A stretch of DNA of 64,000 nt from Dipetalonema caudispina (GCA_013365325.1 JABVXV010000181.1:60501-124500), one strand, 5' to 3'. Numbered from the stretch's first letter, positions 14,872-29,300 are shown. The notes: generated by a model not told the origin, from the sequence alone. Numbers and translations are program-made.

Positions 14872-17800
14872 TTATGAAACTTTCTCCTTATTAACGACAG
14901 ATTGCCTCGCGAATATTGGGACTAATCGTCGAACAACAAATTCATAAATATATAGCAGAAGTCGTCGCAGTGGTGGAAGTGGAGCTAAATCTTTATCCTC
15001 TTCCGATAGAGGTATCATCCTGAAACAAACTCAAAATTAATTATTTATATGGAATGCAATTCTATAAGGTCACCAATCATTGCTCAAATAGGATATAGAT
15101 GAAATTTCACAATATTATAAGACAAAAATAAGGAAGAACTAACATTTTTGTGGTTAGAGTATGTACTGGTCCAAAAAGCATAGCAATTGCTGTACAAACA
15201 AGGCAAATTACGTTAAATGGCATACTAAAATCCGGTACCGGTAGCAAAATAAGCAACACTTCGCCGTGCATTGTTATTACGCGCGAGCTTTTCGCACCTA
15301 ATATCCTGCAAAACTTAACATAGATAAGAGAATCTACACGATAAAATTGTAGCGTTCAACTGAATCTCTACTTACTCATCATAGGTGGTAATGAGTGAAT
15401 CTCCAAGGTCGGTTCGATTTTTTTTCCATAATTCAGTAGCGGCACTAAAAGTTATAACAGGTGCCGGAATATAAAAGCCATGGCTAGCATCTGGCGGATA
15501 TTCATTTACTCTAAAAAAAATCTCGTATCTTTATTTCTTATCATTACCCATGAATGAATGCAATCACGTCATTATTTAGGAATTTGCAAAAGTAATAAAG
15601 AGAATTCCACTTTTTTGACGTTAGTTTTTTTGATAGCCCTACTACTCGTTTTGGCTACTTTCGGAGCCCTAATTTTGGAATATATGGTGTAGCGAAATAT
15701 GAATGGGAATTAATATCTCAGACTTCATTATTTTATATCAAATTAAAATTGTAATCGAGGAAATTCGCAAGTCAATACTAAAATCCATCTAGGACACAAC
15801 TTATTTGACTACAAGTTTTAAAACAATAATGCCAAATCCCACTACTGTTATCTCGTAGAGCTGCCGAGGTAGGCAACTGCTTTACTACAAGCAACATTAA
15901 AAACGTAAAAATCAACTAATGAATAAATTTCCAAGCAGTGAACATGTCCTCATAAAACAACACATTTTTCCATTCCTTCGATAAAGTTATAAACTTTGAA
16001 CAAACCTTAAAAAAGCTTTATCGAATTCCAAAGATATTTCGCAAAATGAATTTTCTGGAACAGTAACATTCCATTCCAAAAGGAATGGTCGTTGGCGATC
16101 TTTTGCCGGCACAAAAACTTTGTTATTCACTTTCCCTTCCAGGAATTGTCCCTTAAAAATATAAAAATTTAAAAAATTTTTACAACACAATATTATTCGA
16201 AAAGCCAAGAATATGTAAAATGTTAGCTGAAATTTTTTCCAAGACTTACTGTTTCTCAAATTATTTCTCGTGATTGCTGATTTATACGTGATATTTGTTT
16301 AATAATTTTTCAGATATGTAGTCAAAATCTGTTAATTTGTTACCTGCTCAACATCTAGAGGATGACAAGTAAAACGAATTGTATGATAATATATTTTTAT
16401 GAACCATGGCACTACATGAGTATAGACAACACACTGTGGAATATGTTGTCCATTTCTCAAAATACTAATCAGACGTCCCGATTGCTGGTCTGTGCCCGTA
16501 ACATAAGTTCGAATCCTGAAAACAATAGTTTGCTTCATAATCAAAACATAGCATAGCTAGCGAAGTTTGGGAAATCATCCATTTTAATTTAAAATTAAGA
16601 CCATTTATCTAAGCAATAAAAAAAAGTGACTCAACATGCATGAGATTTAAATGCTTTCAAAAATTCTTCGGTAGTTAGCTAGCTCGTTTCTGAGAGTAGA
16701 AAAATTAGATATCCTCAGATGCAAGCCAATACCCCGAATTGTGACGCTCTTCAAGCAAAAGCCATCAATTTAACTATGACCAGACCATAAAAAGTTAAAA
16801 TTGTGGTAATGCAAAAAATTTTTGCAAGAACCTGAAAAGGCAAAGAGGAACAAAACGTTTTTTAGAATTAAACACGAACGTAACCAAAGTAGGACTATTA
16901 TCGACCGGTAACTCCAAAGGACTTTCATATTTTGCACTTATATCAATCGGGAATGCATGACGTGGATAGGCGGAAATATTATACAGTGAGTAAATGCGGC
17001 TACCTATTTTTAGCTGTTCGTTGTTTTCCATCATAACCTGAAGGAAAATAAAGATGATTTGAGATAAGTCAGATTCTTTTTTTTCAAGTTTCAATAATAA
17101 ATGTATTTTAGTACAAAAAAAAATTCAACTACATCATTAAATATTGCAAAACTACCTTCCGATCCAATTCAAACAAAACAATGTCCCTATCTGCTATTAC
17201 ACAGCTTTGATCGATCCTTCTACCAAATATATGCCGGAAACTCCAATCTGAAAAATATCATAAATGATAGCACTATAAATGCCGTCCATAAAATCTCCAA
17301 AAAACAAAGTTAAAATGGAATCCACGCTAACCTAAATTTCTGGATTTCAAATCTAATTCCGATACGAAATTCAAACTGAGCTCCAGTCTTCGCCGTGTTC
17401 CACAATTCGCTGTCCCATCCTGAAAGTTTAAGTAAGATTAAGAAAATCTACAATTTCCATTCATTATTTAACAGACAATCATTTTTGAAGATGGCTAATC
17501 TACTTCGCTATAAAAGGTATGTTTACGATTGAAAATACCTCTGATAATATCTAAATAGCACGGCAAAGATATCTGGTAACGGAAGAGCAAGATTACAAAC
17601 CTCACAAACGTGGAGAAAATGTACGGACATTGAATGAAAAATTGATTCATACATTTTAATAGGATTCAGCAGCGTGGATAAGCCAGTCTGAATTATTTAT
17701 AAAGTAATTAGAAGTAATACCAAAAGTAAAACCATTTTAAACAGAATGTTGATGTCACTATTCTTCTACAGCTATCGTTGGCCCACATAAAACAACTCAA

Positions 17801-19381
17801 TAATTGCATGAGAGAGAGTTTTCGAAAAGTTATCTGAATTCAGAAAAGTAGAAGAAAAACATACCTGTTTACAAGGAAGTAATTTTCTCCATGGCGTAAA
17901 ATTTTCCGTACAAATAGTTTCACTAGCCAAAGCACCGTACCGAAAAGTTAAATAATGCAACCAGGAAATAAAATATATTGCCAACACCAGTAAAAAAAAC
18001 GAAGGGTTATGAAGAAACCGACCAGAAGCTTTAAAGCTTATCGATCGATTCCCATACACTATTATCTAAGCTCCCCACTTCAAATTTCGATATCAGAAGT
18101 ATACATTCTTAAATGTAAGATCTTCGTCATGACGGAAACAAAGAATGAAACTCATAAATAAATGAAGGGGAAAACAGATAGCTTATCAGGGTACCTTATT
18201 TGTGATGAACCATTCGGATGCACATAACCCAATTGAGAAAATGAGAGTTGTGGTGCGGCTGTATAAATGGGCAAAACATCGAGAAGGGACGTACAAAAAA
18301 TACCATTCATCGAATTAACAAAACTTGACCATCTTTCATCAACCAATTCACTGAAAAACAGAATGTCCTTAGAGAAAAGATTTATTCAAATAACAATGAA
18401 TAATCTTTAATTTTAGTTTATCTTTTAATACAGTTCAATTCTTATTACCTTAACAACTCTCTTCATAATTTTCACTCTCAAGGAAACAATTTACCTTGTT
18501 TTATTTCCATCAATCCAAGCATATAGTTGCGCACCGCTAGGTGAAGATGGTTGAGGTTGTACTCCCCATTCGTTCAACCTCCAGAAACCTGAAATGTAAA
18601 TTCGAGGAGTTTTGATGTCTCGTACCTGTCTTATTTCGATTATTCACTGACTTTATCAACCAACAAATTGATCACGCAGGTATAAACAAATAAAAACACC
18701 AATGAAGTAAGAAGTAAGGAATTTAATTGCTCAGTATATGCTGACAATTATCACCAAGCCTTTTGGTTATTCTATTTTGAACTACAAAATTGAAAGCAGT
18801 ACCCTGTGTAAGTGATAAATGAAATTCCTGAATGTGATGCTTCGTTATTACTTCGCCGATAATGCGCGGAAAAAGAGCATAATCAAATCCTTCAACACTT
18901 TTCATAAATCATTCAAATTCTATTCAATATTTAAGCAGCTAAATTTAATTACAATCTTTACAAATTTTTGCTACATATAACGAATCATATTTACCCAATA
19001 CAGCGTAGAAATTAGTCGTCCTAATTAGAATTATAGTGAGTATCTCATTTTTTCCGCTATAAGGGAAGACTAATTGTCAATTGGATTAATTTATCAAACA
19101 ATTTACCTAACTTTCTATCCAACTGTTTATTTATTCGTTAATTAACCAATACTGAAGCACAAGAGAAACTTACCTGATTTAGCATCAGATGTAATAACAA
19201 ATCGAAATTGTGCTAACAGATGCCCACTTTTTAACCTTTTAATTAACAACTCTTCCGCATATGTATCTTTTCCTTTCAATGTTCTTAAATCCACGTTACC
19301 ATATGACGTTACCAATAAATATGCAAAGAAAGTGATAAAGCCATTATACATCATCCACATCCTCAATGAAAATAATGACAA
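14872..19381 (-). CDS. pigt: GPI transamidase component PIG-T
   Basis: PIG-T is the lumenal scaffold subunit of the ER GPI-transamidase, which attaches GPI anchors to proteins. Fourteen exons join: 19174-19381, 18803-18889, 18496-18588, 18195-18350, 17865-17940, 17601-17687, 17332-17419, 17156-17247, 16880-17037, 16344-16515, 16006-16151, 15376-15510, 15144-15305 and 14872-15019 (about 602 aa). The N-terminus has a hydrophobic signal (MYNGFITFFAYLLVTS). Motifs matching the human protein in order are EFHLSLTQG, PSGAQLYAW, GIFCTSLL, CTENFTPWRKLLPC, GLSTLL, DGTANCGTRRRLELSL, DWSFRHIFG, VPWFIKIYYHTI, VNEYPPDASHGFYIP and PDFSMPFNVICLVCTAIAM, the last being the C-terminal membrane segment. The short basic tail is cytosolic. 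The Cys in CTENFTPW and that in CGTRRR correspond to human cysteines. The intron before exon 17865-17940 has an aberrant acceptor (see findings), and the acceptor of exon 2 is weak. Confidence 0.92.
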
Positions 19382-20389
19382 TGTTTGCTGCTGATAAGGG
19401 ATACGTCAACACCAACATATGCAAAGATTATTTTTACGCAATGCAGTCCCCTTCATTTCACGTAAGTTTTAAAAGTAATATATGATAATTTAAATTGTTA
19501 ACAGGGTAATTAAATTAGACTAAACTTCACCAGTTTAATCTAATTAATTATAAGGTAGATATAACAAAATAGATTTAAATTTTAAAAACTTTATGTTAGA
19601 TACCTAAGTTAACTGTATGACAAATGTCCAGAGAATAATCATGGAAGTGTTTCAAAATTAACAATTTAAGGTCAAAGGTAGACTGAAACGTCAAATGCCA
19701 TGCCCACTACTTCCATATACCAATCAAAAACCTTTCACGTATCTTAGCCTAGTCAATATGAAACATTCAATCCCACCACACTTCGTTCCATTCCAATTAA
19801 ATAAAAAGTATTTCAAAATTTACTCTTTAATTTATTCCATCAAAGCGCTACTCTTCTTTATTATCAAAAATTAGAATTATCCGTTGATATCGTTTAGTCA
19901 CGTTTTAATTATAAATAAATAAATATTTTCAACTAACGAATATTAAAACAGCCTAGAAATTACTATGAATATTTTGATATTATTGACATTTAATGTATTT
20001 GTTACAGTACCTAATATAAGTTAATTAATCATATAATTGTTATAGAAATAAGTTTTATAGTGATAATTATACCAAGTGAAGTAAAAGATATACTTGATAT
20101 ATTACATATCACGTAAGAGATTCTTCAAGAATTTTAAAGATGGAAAAATGCTAATATAAAAGTTACAAAATATTTGAAATATTTATCATCTCATACTATC
20201 CCACTTCAAATTGACATAACTTATATATCAAGCATCACGTATTCGCAATATTTTCAAGTTATTATTGCTTATGCAAAGGAATGGAGTATGAATAAAACTA
20301 TATGTCGAAATGAAGAAAAATTTTATTTTAAATTTGCTAAATAATTTGATTGAATTAAAAATAACTGCAATGTAAAATGAATACGTAAT

Positions 20390-20392
<3 letters not shown>

Positions 20393-20426
<34 letters not shown>
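20393..20426. repeat. (TA)n microsatellite
   Basis: This is an uninterrupted TA dinucleotide run of about 34 bp. Confidence 0.95.
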
Positions 20427-20429
<3 letters not shown>

Positions 20430-20514
20430 AAGCCCAACAAGTATGCAATTATAATATACAAGTCATATTTATATCATAATATACATCACTTTCTTCCTAC
20501 TAGTCTTCTTATAA

Positions 20515-20543
20515 ATATAAATAATAATAATAATAGTAATAAC

Positions 20544-20574
<31 letters not shown>

Positions 20575-20660
20575 GTGATAATAATAATAATGATAAAATA
20601 GTGATAATAAGAAGGATAATAATAGTGATAATAATAATAGTAACAGTAATAATAGGTAAT
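20515..20660. repeat. (AAT)n imperfect microsatellite
   Basis: About 145 bp of AAT/ATA trinucleotides is interrupted by GTG, GTA and GAT variants. Long leucine-isoleucine reading frames across it are artefacts of the repeat. Confidence 0.95.
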
Positions 20661-21351
20661 TGAAAATTTTCAACTATTAGAAATTTTCTGAAATGACTTA
20701 AATAAAATAATTCCATTTCAGCCATTTAAAAATTAAGTTCATTTTCAAATTGCAACAGTCAAATATTATTACATCAGAACTTTCAAATTTTGTCAAAAAT
20801 TTCAACAAGAAATTCAAAAAAAACAATAAATTATATCAGTAAATTGAAATAGCTATAATAAAGGAAATATAATAAACATTCAAAAAATTTATTTTACATT
20901 ACAAAAACCACTACCGATTCAGCAAGTAAGTCTATCATTTACGTGACACGTCATACATTGAATATATTACTTCCGTGTACATAAATGATATTTTGGTATT
21001 TACTTGTCAATAAATTAAATTTTAAAATAAGACGCGAAAAAGAAAATGTTAGTATTCATTTCAAATATTGGTATCCTTTTTATTAATTAAGAAGCCATCA
21101 AACTGTAGCAAACTTTCAATGTCATATATTCGGGAAAAAAAAATGACAAATGATATAAAATTAAATAGTAATTGAAGTAAATTCATTACATGAAAATAAT
21201 TTAACATAAATTCGTTAAATCGACATAGCAAAGAAAAAAGTATTAAGTATCGTATCGTATTATCGTATTATCCATATCAATATCATATATGTATCTGTAG
21301 ATAGATACTGTAATGCAATTCACCATTTTCGTTTTTTTTTTCCTTTTTCGT

Positions 21352-24181
21352 TTATTGTTGAAGTGATACTTCAATTAAGTGAATACTTTTGCATAGCCTG
21401 TTTGGACATTCACGATGATCCATGAGCGCCAATTTCTTTGGATGATCTGGACAAACTTTTTGAAGCCGTCCAACAAGTTCAAACCCGCATCTGGTACAAA
21501 CAATATGACTAGCTGGCCTATTACATATACAATTCTGCAAAAAAAGAACAAAATATATGGAAGAAAAAAATTGTTACTATGACAAGAATAGTTTTTATTG
21601 TTAATTAAATAATTGGCTTAATTAAAATATTATAATTTTCCAGTATTTGTAATATTTACATTTTGCTAAATTAAATATATTTGTTGTCATAACCTTATAA
21701 AATATTTTACTTCATAACAATTAATCTATTCCTCCTATCTTTTTTAGTTTAATATTTCAAACTCGTCAAATATCATACCGTTTAGTGAAGGAAATATTTT
21801 TCATCAAGTGTAACAAAAATTATTAGAAACAATAATTTGAAATTCAAAATTATACTCAAAAATTTTGAAAATAAAACTAAATAATTAAAAGAATCAAATG
21901 ACAAACAAATTTCAAACAAAATACTTCCGTTAAAAAATTAATCGATGATATAAATTTACTAAATGCTAACTTACTTTAAAAAAAAAAAAAAAAAAATACA
22001 TTAGAAGTAGTTGTGTCCTGCATTTGAGTATCATTCGGAAGAGTATCGCTACGTTTCGGAGCACATCCGGATGGTGTCGGTGGAAAAGCACTACGTCGAT
22101 CTGATAATGCTACCTTCGGTAATGATGAAGATTTATAAAATTCTCTGAAAAATAATTTGGCGTCATAAAATATCATGAAAGAATCGGCAATACTATCAAT
22201 AAACAAATCATAGGATAGTGATTGAACAGATCAAATTTTAGCCATTATTATAGGTTGGCCAAATAATCTTCATTTTGGTGGGAATTTTGTAACAGTTGTT
22301 TGAGTGCTTTACAATTCTAACCTTGATCCTAGGCCAATCATTTGCTTCATTTTAATATTTTTGGACTCTTATCCATTCCTTCATCAATAAATAGGCCCGA
22401 ATGAAATGAAATACCATTGATTTATCAATAAAAAGAAGTAATAAACACTGTCGATGAAATAATTAAAAGAATTTTACTGTCGATAAGTTCTTTCTTCATT
22501 TTTTTACTTCTATTTTTCTACACTGTAAAAAGTTTAACTTCACTCTTTTATAGCAAAATTTATAAAACATTTTAAAGTTCACTTATTATCTTATCCTATT
22601 TTTTACTTAGAATTTATTATTTAATGTTTCTTATACATTTATTTTCAGCAAAAGAGATGCAAAAAGCAAAAACAAAATTCGAGTAATTTTTTTCTTTTAA
22701 TTTTTAGATGAATTATACAGTATTGAAAGTAATTTACTATATCAATATTATATTTAGCTAGCAAATGTGTAGTTCAATATTTTATAATTTAATTCAAAAA
22801 GTTTGCAGAAATTAAATTATTAGAAATGACAAACATGATGGTTAACGAAATAAAGTTACCAATGACCAGTTTAGACCATTCGCTGAAACTAATACTCTTA
22901 TAAATATATGAAAATTTGACATTACTTCATCTTATGATCGCTTTCAGGCAAATGAAAAAGTCTGATAACTATTTTCCTATTATTTTATTCATTATCTGTA
23001 ATTGAGCATTTTTGAGTTGCTTGCGAACGATAACCATTTTCAATATTTTAATTTTTTTTTATTCCAATAATTTGTTGAAAAAAAAGGCATTAATATGCTT
23101 TATAAAATTACAATTGTAACTAAAGAAATTTCGGTCAGTGCTTTGATAATTTTGCTGTGACAACAACTTTTTGAATCATCAAGAAATGATTCATGGCATT
23201 TTGAATCTTTGATGGAAACATTTATACAATGTTAATTAGTCAGTTAATCGTTAACAGTATTTTGAATTTCGATAAAATCATTAATATCATTTGAAATGTT
23301 GGTGGAACTATTTACGACATGCTAAATCTTAATGAAATTACTATATCTAAGAAGTTTGCATAAGAAATTGATCAGACATACAAAAAAACTAGAGTGCTTG
23401 TAGTAGCTAATGATACCATTAATTAGAAAGTATTTATTTAACGCTTATTTTGTTATAGTAACACTTAATCAAAATAAAATAGATTAATAATATTTTAGAA
23501 ATTAAATGAATTAAAGTACAAAATTTTGACTGATTTATTATATTCATCTAATTAGCCATTTCTCTTTTTCTTTTTTTTTTTTTTTTTGTTTTGCAAAACA
23601 GAATTCTTAGCAAGCAGTGGAAGCTGGGAATTTTGCTTTCCAAAAATTCATTGAATATTAAAATGTATCGATTTCTTCCGCTACAAAAAAAATTCAACAA
23701 ATATATTACTTATTGGTATAAAAATGCACTGCTCATTATTTGTGTCTATTTTAATTAGTAAAGATATATTTAAAGCCTATTATATAATAATTTGTTAAAA
23801 TTTACTATTACTTTTCTTTTCAATAAAGTTAATAAAATACCATTACTAAAAAAAGTTTATCTAAAAATTTAAATATTGCATATTCATATATACTATAGTA
23901 CAAATAAAAAAAAAGCACATCAGATCAGTGATTATAGCTTACTGATAAAGAAGTAAAATTTTACAATAATTACTTTCTCACAAATTCAGTAAAATATTAA
24001 TTACCACTTAAAAGTTTATTTAAAATTTTAAAGGTTTTATAATCATATGCGTTGTAATATAAATTATAACTTCTTGGCAATGAAATAAAAATTTGTTGAA
24101 ATTGAAATGAAATTAAAAAAGAGGAAATCAAACCTACTGATATGAAGCACAGAGAGATGATGTTGGCATATGTGCGTTCAT
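21352..24181 (-). CDS. Small Cys-rich, probably zinc-binding protein of unknown function
   Basis: Three exons, 24138-24181, 22000-22144 and 21352-21534, join in phase to give 123 aa. The ATG at 24181 lies 16 nt after a TTTTTTTGCAG site, which could be a trans-splice acceptor. The N-terminal half is Ser/Thr/Pro-rich and probably disordered (AFPPTPSGCAPKRSD). The C-terminal half carries a dense Cys pattern: CIC, CTRCGF, KVCPDH and RECPNRLC, a likely zinc ribbon or treble-clef fold, followed by a short tail ending EVSLQQ. The first intron is about 2 kb, unusually long for this window. I believe similar small Cys-rich proteins exist in insects, but I cannot name the family and assign no function. 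No membrane segment or signal is visible. Confidence 0.7.
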
Positions 24182-25476
24182 TTCTATAGCCACCGATACC
24201 CTGCAAAAAAAGGGAAGCATGGAAAATATTTATACGTCAATTGAAACAAATTTTTTATTCGTTCTATTTGAAAAAGGAATCTGTTAACTTATTGATTGAA
24301 ATTCACTGATTTTTTATTTGCAAATAATTAAAAAAAAATCAATAATTTTTCATTGATGAAATTTAATTTGAATTAGTAGTTAAACTACAAATTATGGTTG
24401 CAAAAAAGAGGAAAAAGGCAAAAAATAAAGTTTTCAATTAAGGCTAATCAAATGATAAAGTTGAACCTGAGAATATTCAATACCATTTCATCAATAAAAC
24501 TCAAATTAAATTACTAATTAAGCTTTAAGATTATGCACAAAAAAAAAGAGGAAATGAAGCAATAATTAAGACTAATTATACAATTACTTCCTATCAGTTA
24601 AATGCTATTTGAAATAAATGGGAACATTAGATTAATCGAACAAAAAGCTTGGATAGACTTGAAAATTATTATTTCCCTCTTGCATGATTAGAGCAAAAAA
24701 TGAAATTTGATATGCTATTTGAATTCGATTAATTTCGTTTACAGTGATTTAAAATTTAATTGATTCCGTCTTTTCCTTTTTCAATTTGCTTTCAGATTAC
24801 GATTCTTAAAAGCATAAACTTTCAATTGATATTTTTATAACAGAATTAAAATTTCAATATTTCAAAAATGTTTTTTCTGGTAAGAAAAAATGACTTTACA
24901 TAATTGAAACAATCCTCATTTTCCCATTTTTAATGATACTTTCCAAGTTTTAAAATTAATCATATTAATTAGTTCATGTCAATTTTCAACGATACAATCT
25001 CCTAACGTTCAAATAGTTATCTTCAAATTTTTAAACAGATTTAGATCGTATCGTACCAAAAAGAAAAATAAATCAATCAAAAATCAATAAATTATTAAAT
25101 TGTTCGATTTAGAAAGAAAAAAAATTTTCAAAAATTTAATTGGCATAAAAATCAATTTAGAAATGATGCAAAACAATAAAATGCAACCCACATAAATAAA
25201 CTTAAACGAGCTAAGCTTAATGTAATTTAGTGGTTCATCAGTAAATACGGGAATTATCAAATGTTTATAATTGCAAACTTTTAAAATTTACTACCTATTT
25301 GTTATCAGGTATAAGAAACATATTTGATACGAAATATATTTGCTATATGATTAAGTTCTCAAGATTTACAGCAATCACTCCATTTAATAATGCATAATTT
25401 CAGCTGAATAAAATAATAGGCTAACTGATGACTGACTAACAAAAAAAAATAAGCTTAAATAGCAGTATTAAAATAA

Positions 25477-25545
25477 AAAGGACGGGCCGAAATATCAATA
25501 CCAAAATGAAAAGGATAGGCCAAAATATCAATAATAAAAGATCAA
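25477..25545. repeat. Diverged direct repeat, about 33 bp, two copies
   Basis: AAAAGGACGGGCCGAAATAT and AAAAGGATAGGCCAAAATAT begin two adjacent copies, each continuing CAATA. A weaker third copy (AGAATAGGTTGAAAT) follows near 25565. Confidence 0.7.
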
Positions 25546-26140
25546 TAAAAGGTATTAACATAAAGAATAGGTTGAAATAAAATTGAAATATTAAAAAACA
25601 TTTCAAGAAAAGAAAAATAATATCTTTTGCTACTTTGTATTATATGTTTACATGTGTATTTATGATAAAAAATGAATTAAATTTCAAAAAGATTGCAATT
25701 TTTGTTACATATAATATTATTTGTTACTTTTTTTCTTCATCATTACCATTAATTAATATAATTTCAAATATTTTATTTATAAGAATTTTTTTGTTGGCAT
25801 CATAACCAACTAATATCAAAAATAATTTATTGATGAATTTCCAACTGATGAATGATATACTGCTAAAATATGCTAAAATTAATAATATATTATGTATGAT
25901 ATATATTGTAAATAGAAATAATATACATGTATTTAACAACGTATCATTTATATTATATAATTGATGATAATTAGCTAAAAAATAAGAAGTGAAATTAATC
26001 ATAGGCAAAATTATTTGATATTAATATTTCCATTTTAATTAGAAGTGATAGAAATTATAAACAAGCAGCATATATTTCCAAACATAAAATATGACATTTA
26101 TAAAAAAAATAATATTGCTATTATACAATAAAAAAAAAAA

Positions 26141-26311
26141 AAGAAAGTAAATGAATGCTAAAATAGTAAACAAATGCCAAAACTATAAATTATAAAAAAA
26201 AGATAAACAAATATTAAAATTATAAATAAAAAAAAGAAAGTAAATAAATGCTTAAACTATACATCAAAAAAAGAAGTAAACAAATACTAAAACTATAATG
26301 CTAAAAATAAT
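26141..26311. repeat. Diverged tandem repeat, unit about 35 bp
   Basis: Four or five copies of a unit like GAAGTAAACAAATACTAAAA followed by CTATA and an A-run occur one after another. Copies differ at several positions and in the length of the A-run. Confidence 0.75.
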
Positions 26312-29300
26312 ACAAAAATGATTATATTAAGCATTTAATATTTAAATAATATAATTATTTCATATTTCATATATATGTGTGTGTCATTATGGCGTATATT
26401 TCAATGCCTAATAATAAATATCAATAGATTGAATATTTTTACTTTTTTCTTTTTTGATTTTTAGACTTTTTTTTTTTGTTTGCTTTTGTTTTATTTTGCA
26501 TAATGTAATGCTATATTTCAGCATTTTATAGTAATAATCAGATAAGATAATTGAAATTTTATTACTGAAAAGAAATCGAATTACAGGAAGCATCATAACA
26601 TAACATATGATCGCTTCCTTTTTTTTTGCATTTCCTCTCATTTGTATTAATGGACAACTTTTAGTTTTATTTTTTTTTTTTAATATGTTTTTGTAAATAC
26701 TGCGAATTCCCTTTGTATTGAAATGAAAAAGTTCCTTTTCTCTTCTACATATCCTTAAATCTTAAATCATGACCTAAATCAAAACTTTGACTACATTTTT
26801 TTGATAAAATTGCTGATAAATATGAAGTATGGATTAATTAGTTAACAGATAATCATCAATTTGGACGAGAAAAAAGAGTAAATTTTTTTAGAGCTTAATT
26901 AATAATTGCATAAATTTCGCGGAAATTAATCTTTCAAATTATCAATATGCATCATCCTGTTGAGAATTATTATTCATGAAGAAATATATTTATTATTAAT
27001 TGAATTCACAAAAAATAGCGTCTAATTTCAACAATTAGCATAAACGATATTGCTTAATGTAATAATACTATACAATGATTTCATTTCATAAAAAAAAAGA
27101 AAGCATTTATGAGACTGATCACTGTATATACCTTTTTTGGTAGAAAGGAATGAATAAATTGATAATTTCTATCAGATGTGCCATTAATATTGATCAATAT
27201 CAATATTTTTTCTTTTTGAATTTTTTTAATTTTTGAAAATACCGAGGCAAAAATTTGATGATGTAAAGTTAAAACAGAAAGGAATGAAAATTTTTCATTT
27301 CTCTGAAAAACTGAGTGATTGAATTAACAATTCAAAATTGCATACATATATTAAAAGTTTCTTATGACATTTTTGAACAAAAAAGATAAATGAAAAAAAA
27401 AGGAAAAAGAAAAAAATTTTCAACTAAAATAAGGGTAAATTTTTAAAGGAAAACAAAAAACAAATGTGGAACAATGCAAAACTAAGCTTAGTCATCGTGT
27501 TTAACAGCTTTGAAATATATCCAATTTCTCATCAGAAAATTTCAAGAAAATTCATTCAATCTTAAAAGAAATTCACCTCTCCAAAAAAATAAAAATTTTT
27601 CTATAAGATAAAAGATTTTCTTTTTTTTTTTTTGAAAGTGATATGATATATTAGCTATTGATAAAATACAAAATGGTAACATACTGATCTGAGAATTTCA
27701 TTAATTAAAATAAATTACGTGTAGTGATGGGATGAAATGCAAAAATAAGGCCTTCTCTTATATTTTCTCAAATAAAATTTTATTTTTTTTTTTTAATGAA
27801 ATGAAAAATCAAGGAGGTTTGAAAAGTGATAAGTATAATAAGCTTGTCAACTTGGAAAACTCAAATAATATTATGAACTAATTTTATAGACAAAAACAAT
27901 TAACATTTTATGATAATTAATATAATAACAATCATTTCAAATAGATTATAAATTTATAAAAACCTATTAAAGATAATGAATTATTTAATTAATTTTATCG
28001 TCTTTTTTTTTAACAAATAAACTTTCTTCTTTTTACTACTTATATTATTGGAAGTTGAGAGATATGAAATTGAATAACACTAATAACATTTAAATTTGTC
28101 ACTGAAACATTAGTAACACTAGCCAAATAAGAATTTCAAATAACTCATTTTTCTTTAAAATAGCACAAGCTTATTTTAAATTTATTCAATTTTGATCTAT
28201 GAAAAAAATTACTTTAGCATCATGTATAAATGCAACAAAATGTCATGAGAGGAAATAGAACTTTCACGTGATACATTAAATTGTTTGGTATCGTGTAATG
28301 ATGCACCTATTCAACAACGACAAAAAAAAAAGTACACCAAAGGAAATAATAATTGTTGTGAATGTAATCCAAGAAATTATCACAACATATTTCCAATAAA
28401 TCATTCCTCAATTATAATCAATAATAAATAAATATTTCGAAGAAAAATGTGAAGTAAAAAATTGAAAGATTAAAAATTAAACCAATTCTCTTCTCTTTTT
28501 TCTTTCTTCTCTCGTTTTCTTTTTCTTTTAAATATTTGAAAAAGCTTTTTGTTTGTTTTTTATTTTAAAAACTTTAAAACAAATAATTCTTCTTCTTTGA
28601 ATTAGAAAATTAACGTATAGAAAAAAAAAAAAAAAAAAATAAGAGAATCAGACTTTATCAATGTATAAAATTTCTCCATACAAATAGCAATTTTTAAACA
28701 AATTTAAATTACAAAAAAAAGAGGAAACAAAACACAGAATAAAACAAAATGAAATTTGAACAATGAAACATATATATATATATATTTATTTATTTATTTT
28801 ATTTATTATATATATATATTCATATTTTACCGATCTTTGCAATTTTTCCATATAAATAACAAATTTTAAGCAGATTTAATTTGCAGAAAAAAACAAAATA
28901 AATAAAATTTAAGCAAAGAATAAATAAGTAATGAAATACACATATACTCTGTCAATCGATTTCATCCAAGTTTAAATGCATAATAAACAGTAAGAAAAAT
29001 TTTTAAGAAGCAAAATGGATGGATGATAAAATAGTTTTAAAAGCGAAATTAAATGAGCTACCATTCAATGTTAGTTAGTCAATCTTCTTTTTCTCTTCAC
29101 TTTTAATTGTTTGCTTCGTTTTGAGCTCCGATTGGAAAAAAAAAAAAGACAAAACAAATAAAAATAAAAAAAAAGGAAAAGAGTAAACTAATGGAAAGAA
29201 AAAGTAATCCTATCAAATTTGAGTTAACAAATGAATGAAGAAATTTTGTTGATGACAAATAAAAGCATTTTTTCCCTTTTTTTTAAAAAAAAAAATTATT

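Larger units (their letters stand above)
19382..21351. other. Intergenic, AT-rich with microsatellites
   Basis: This spacer lies upstream of PIG-T and downstream of the zinc-binding small gene. It is AT-rich and contains two microsatellites listed separately. No exon, tRNA or other gene is visible on either strand. Confidence 0.6.

Noticed and set aside
20486..20725. Leu/Ile-run frame that looks like a membrane protein
   Set aside because: It is the translation of an AAT microsatellite.
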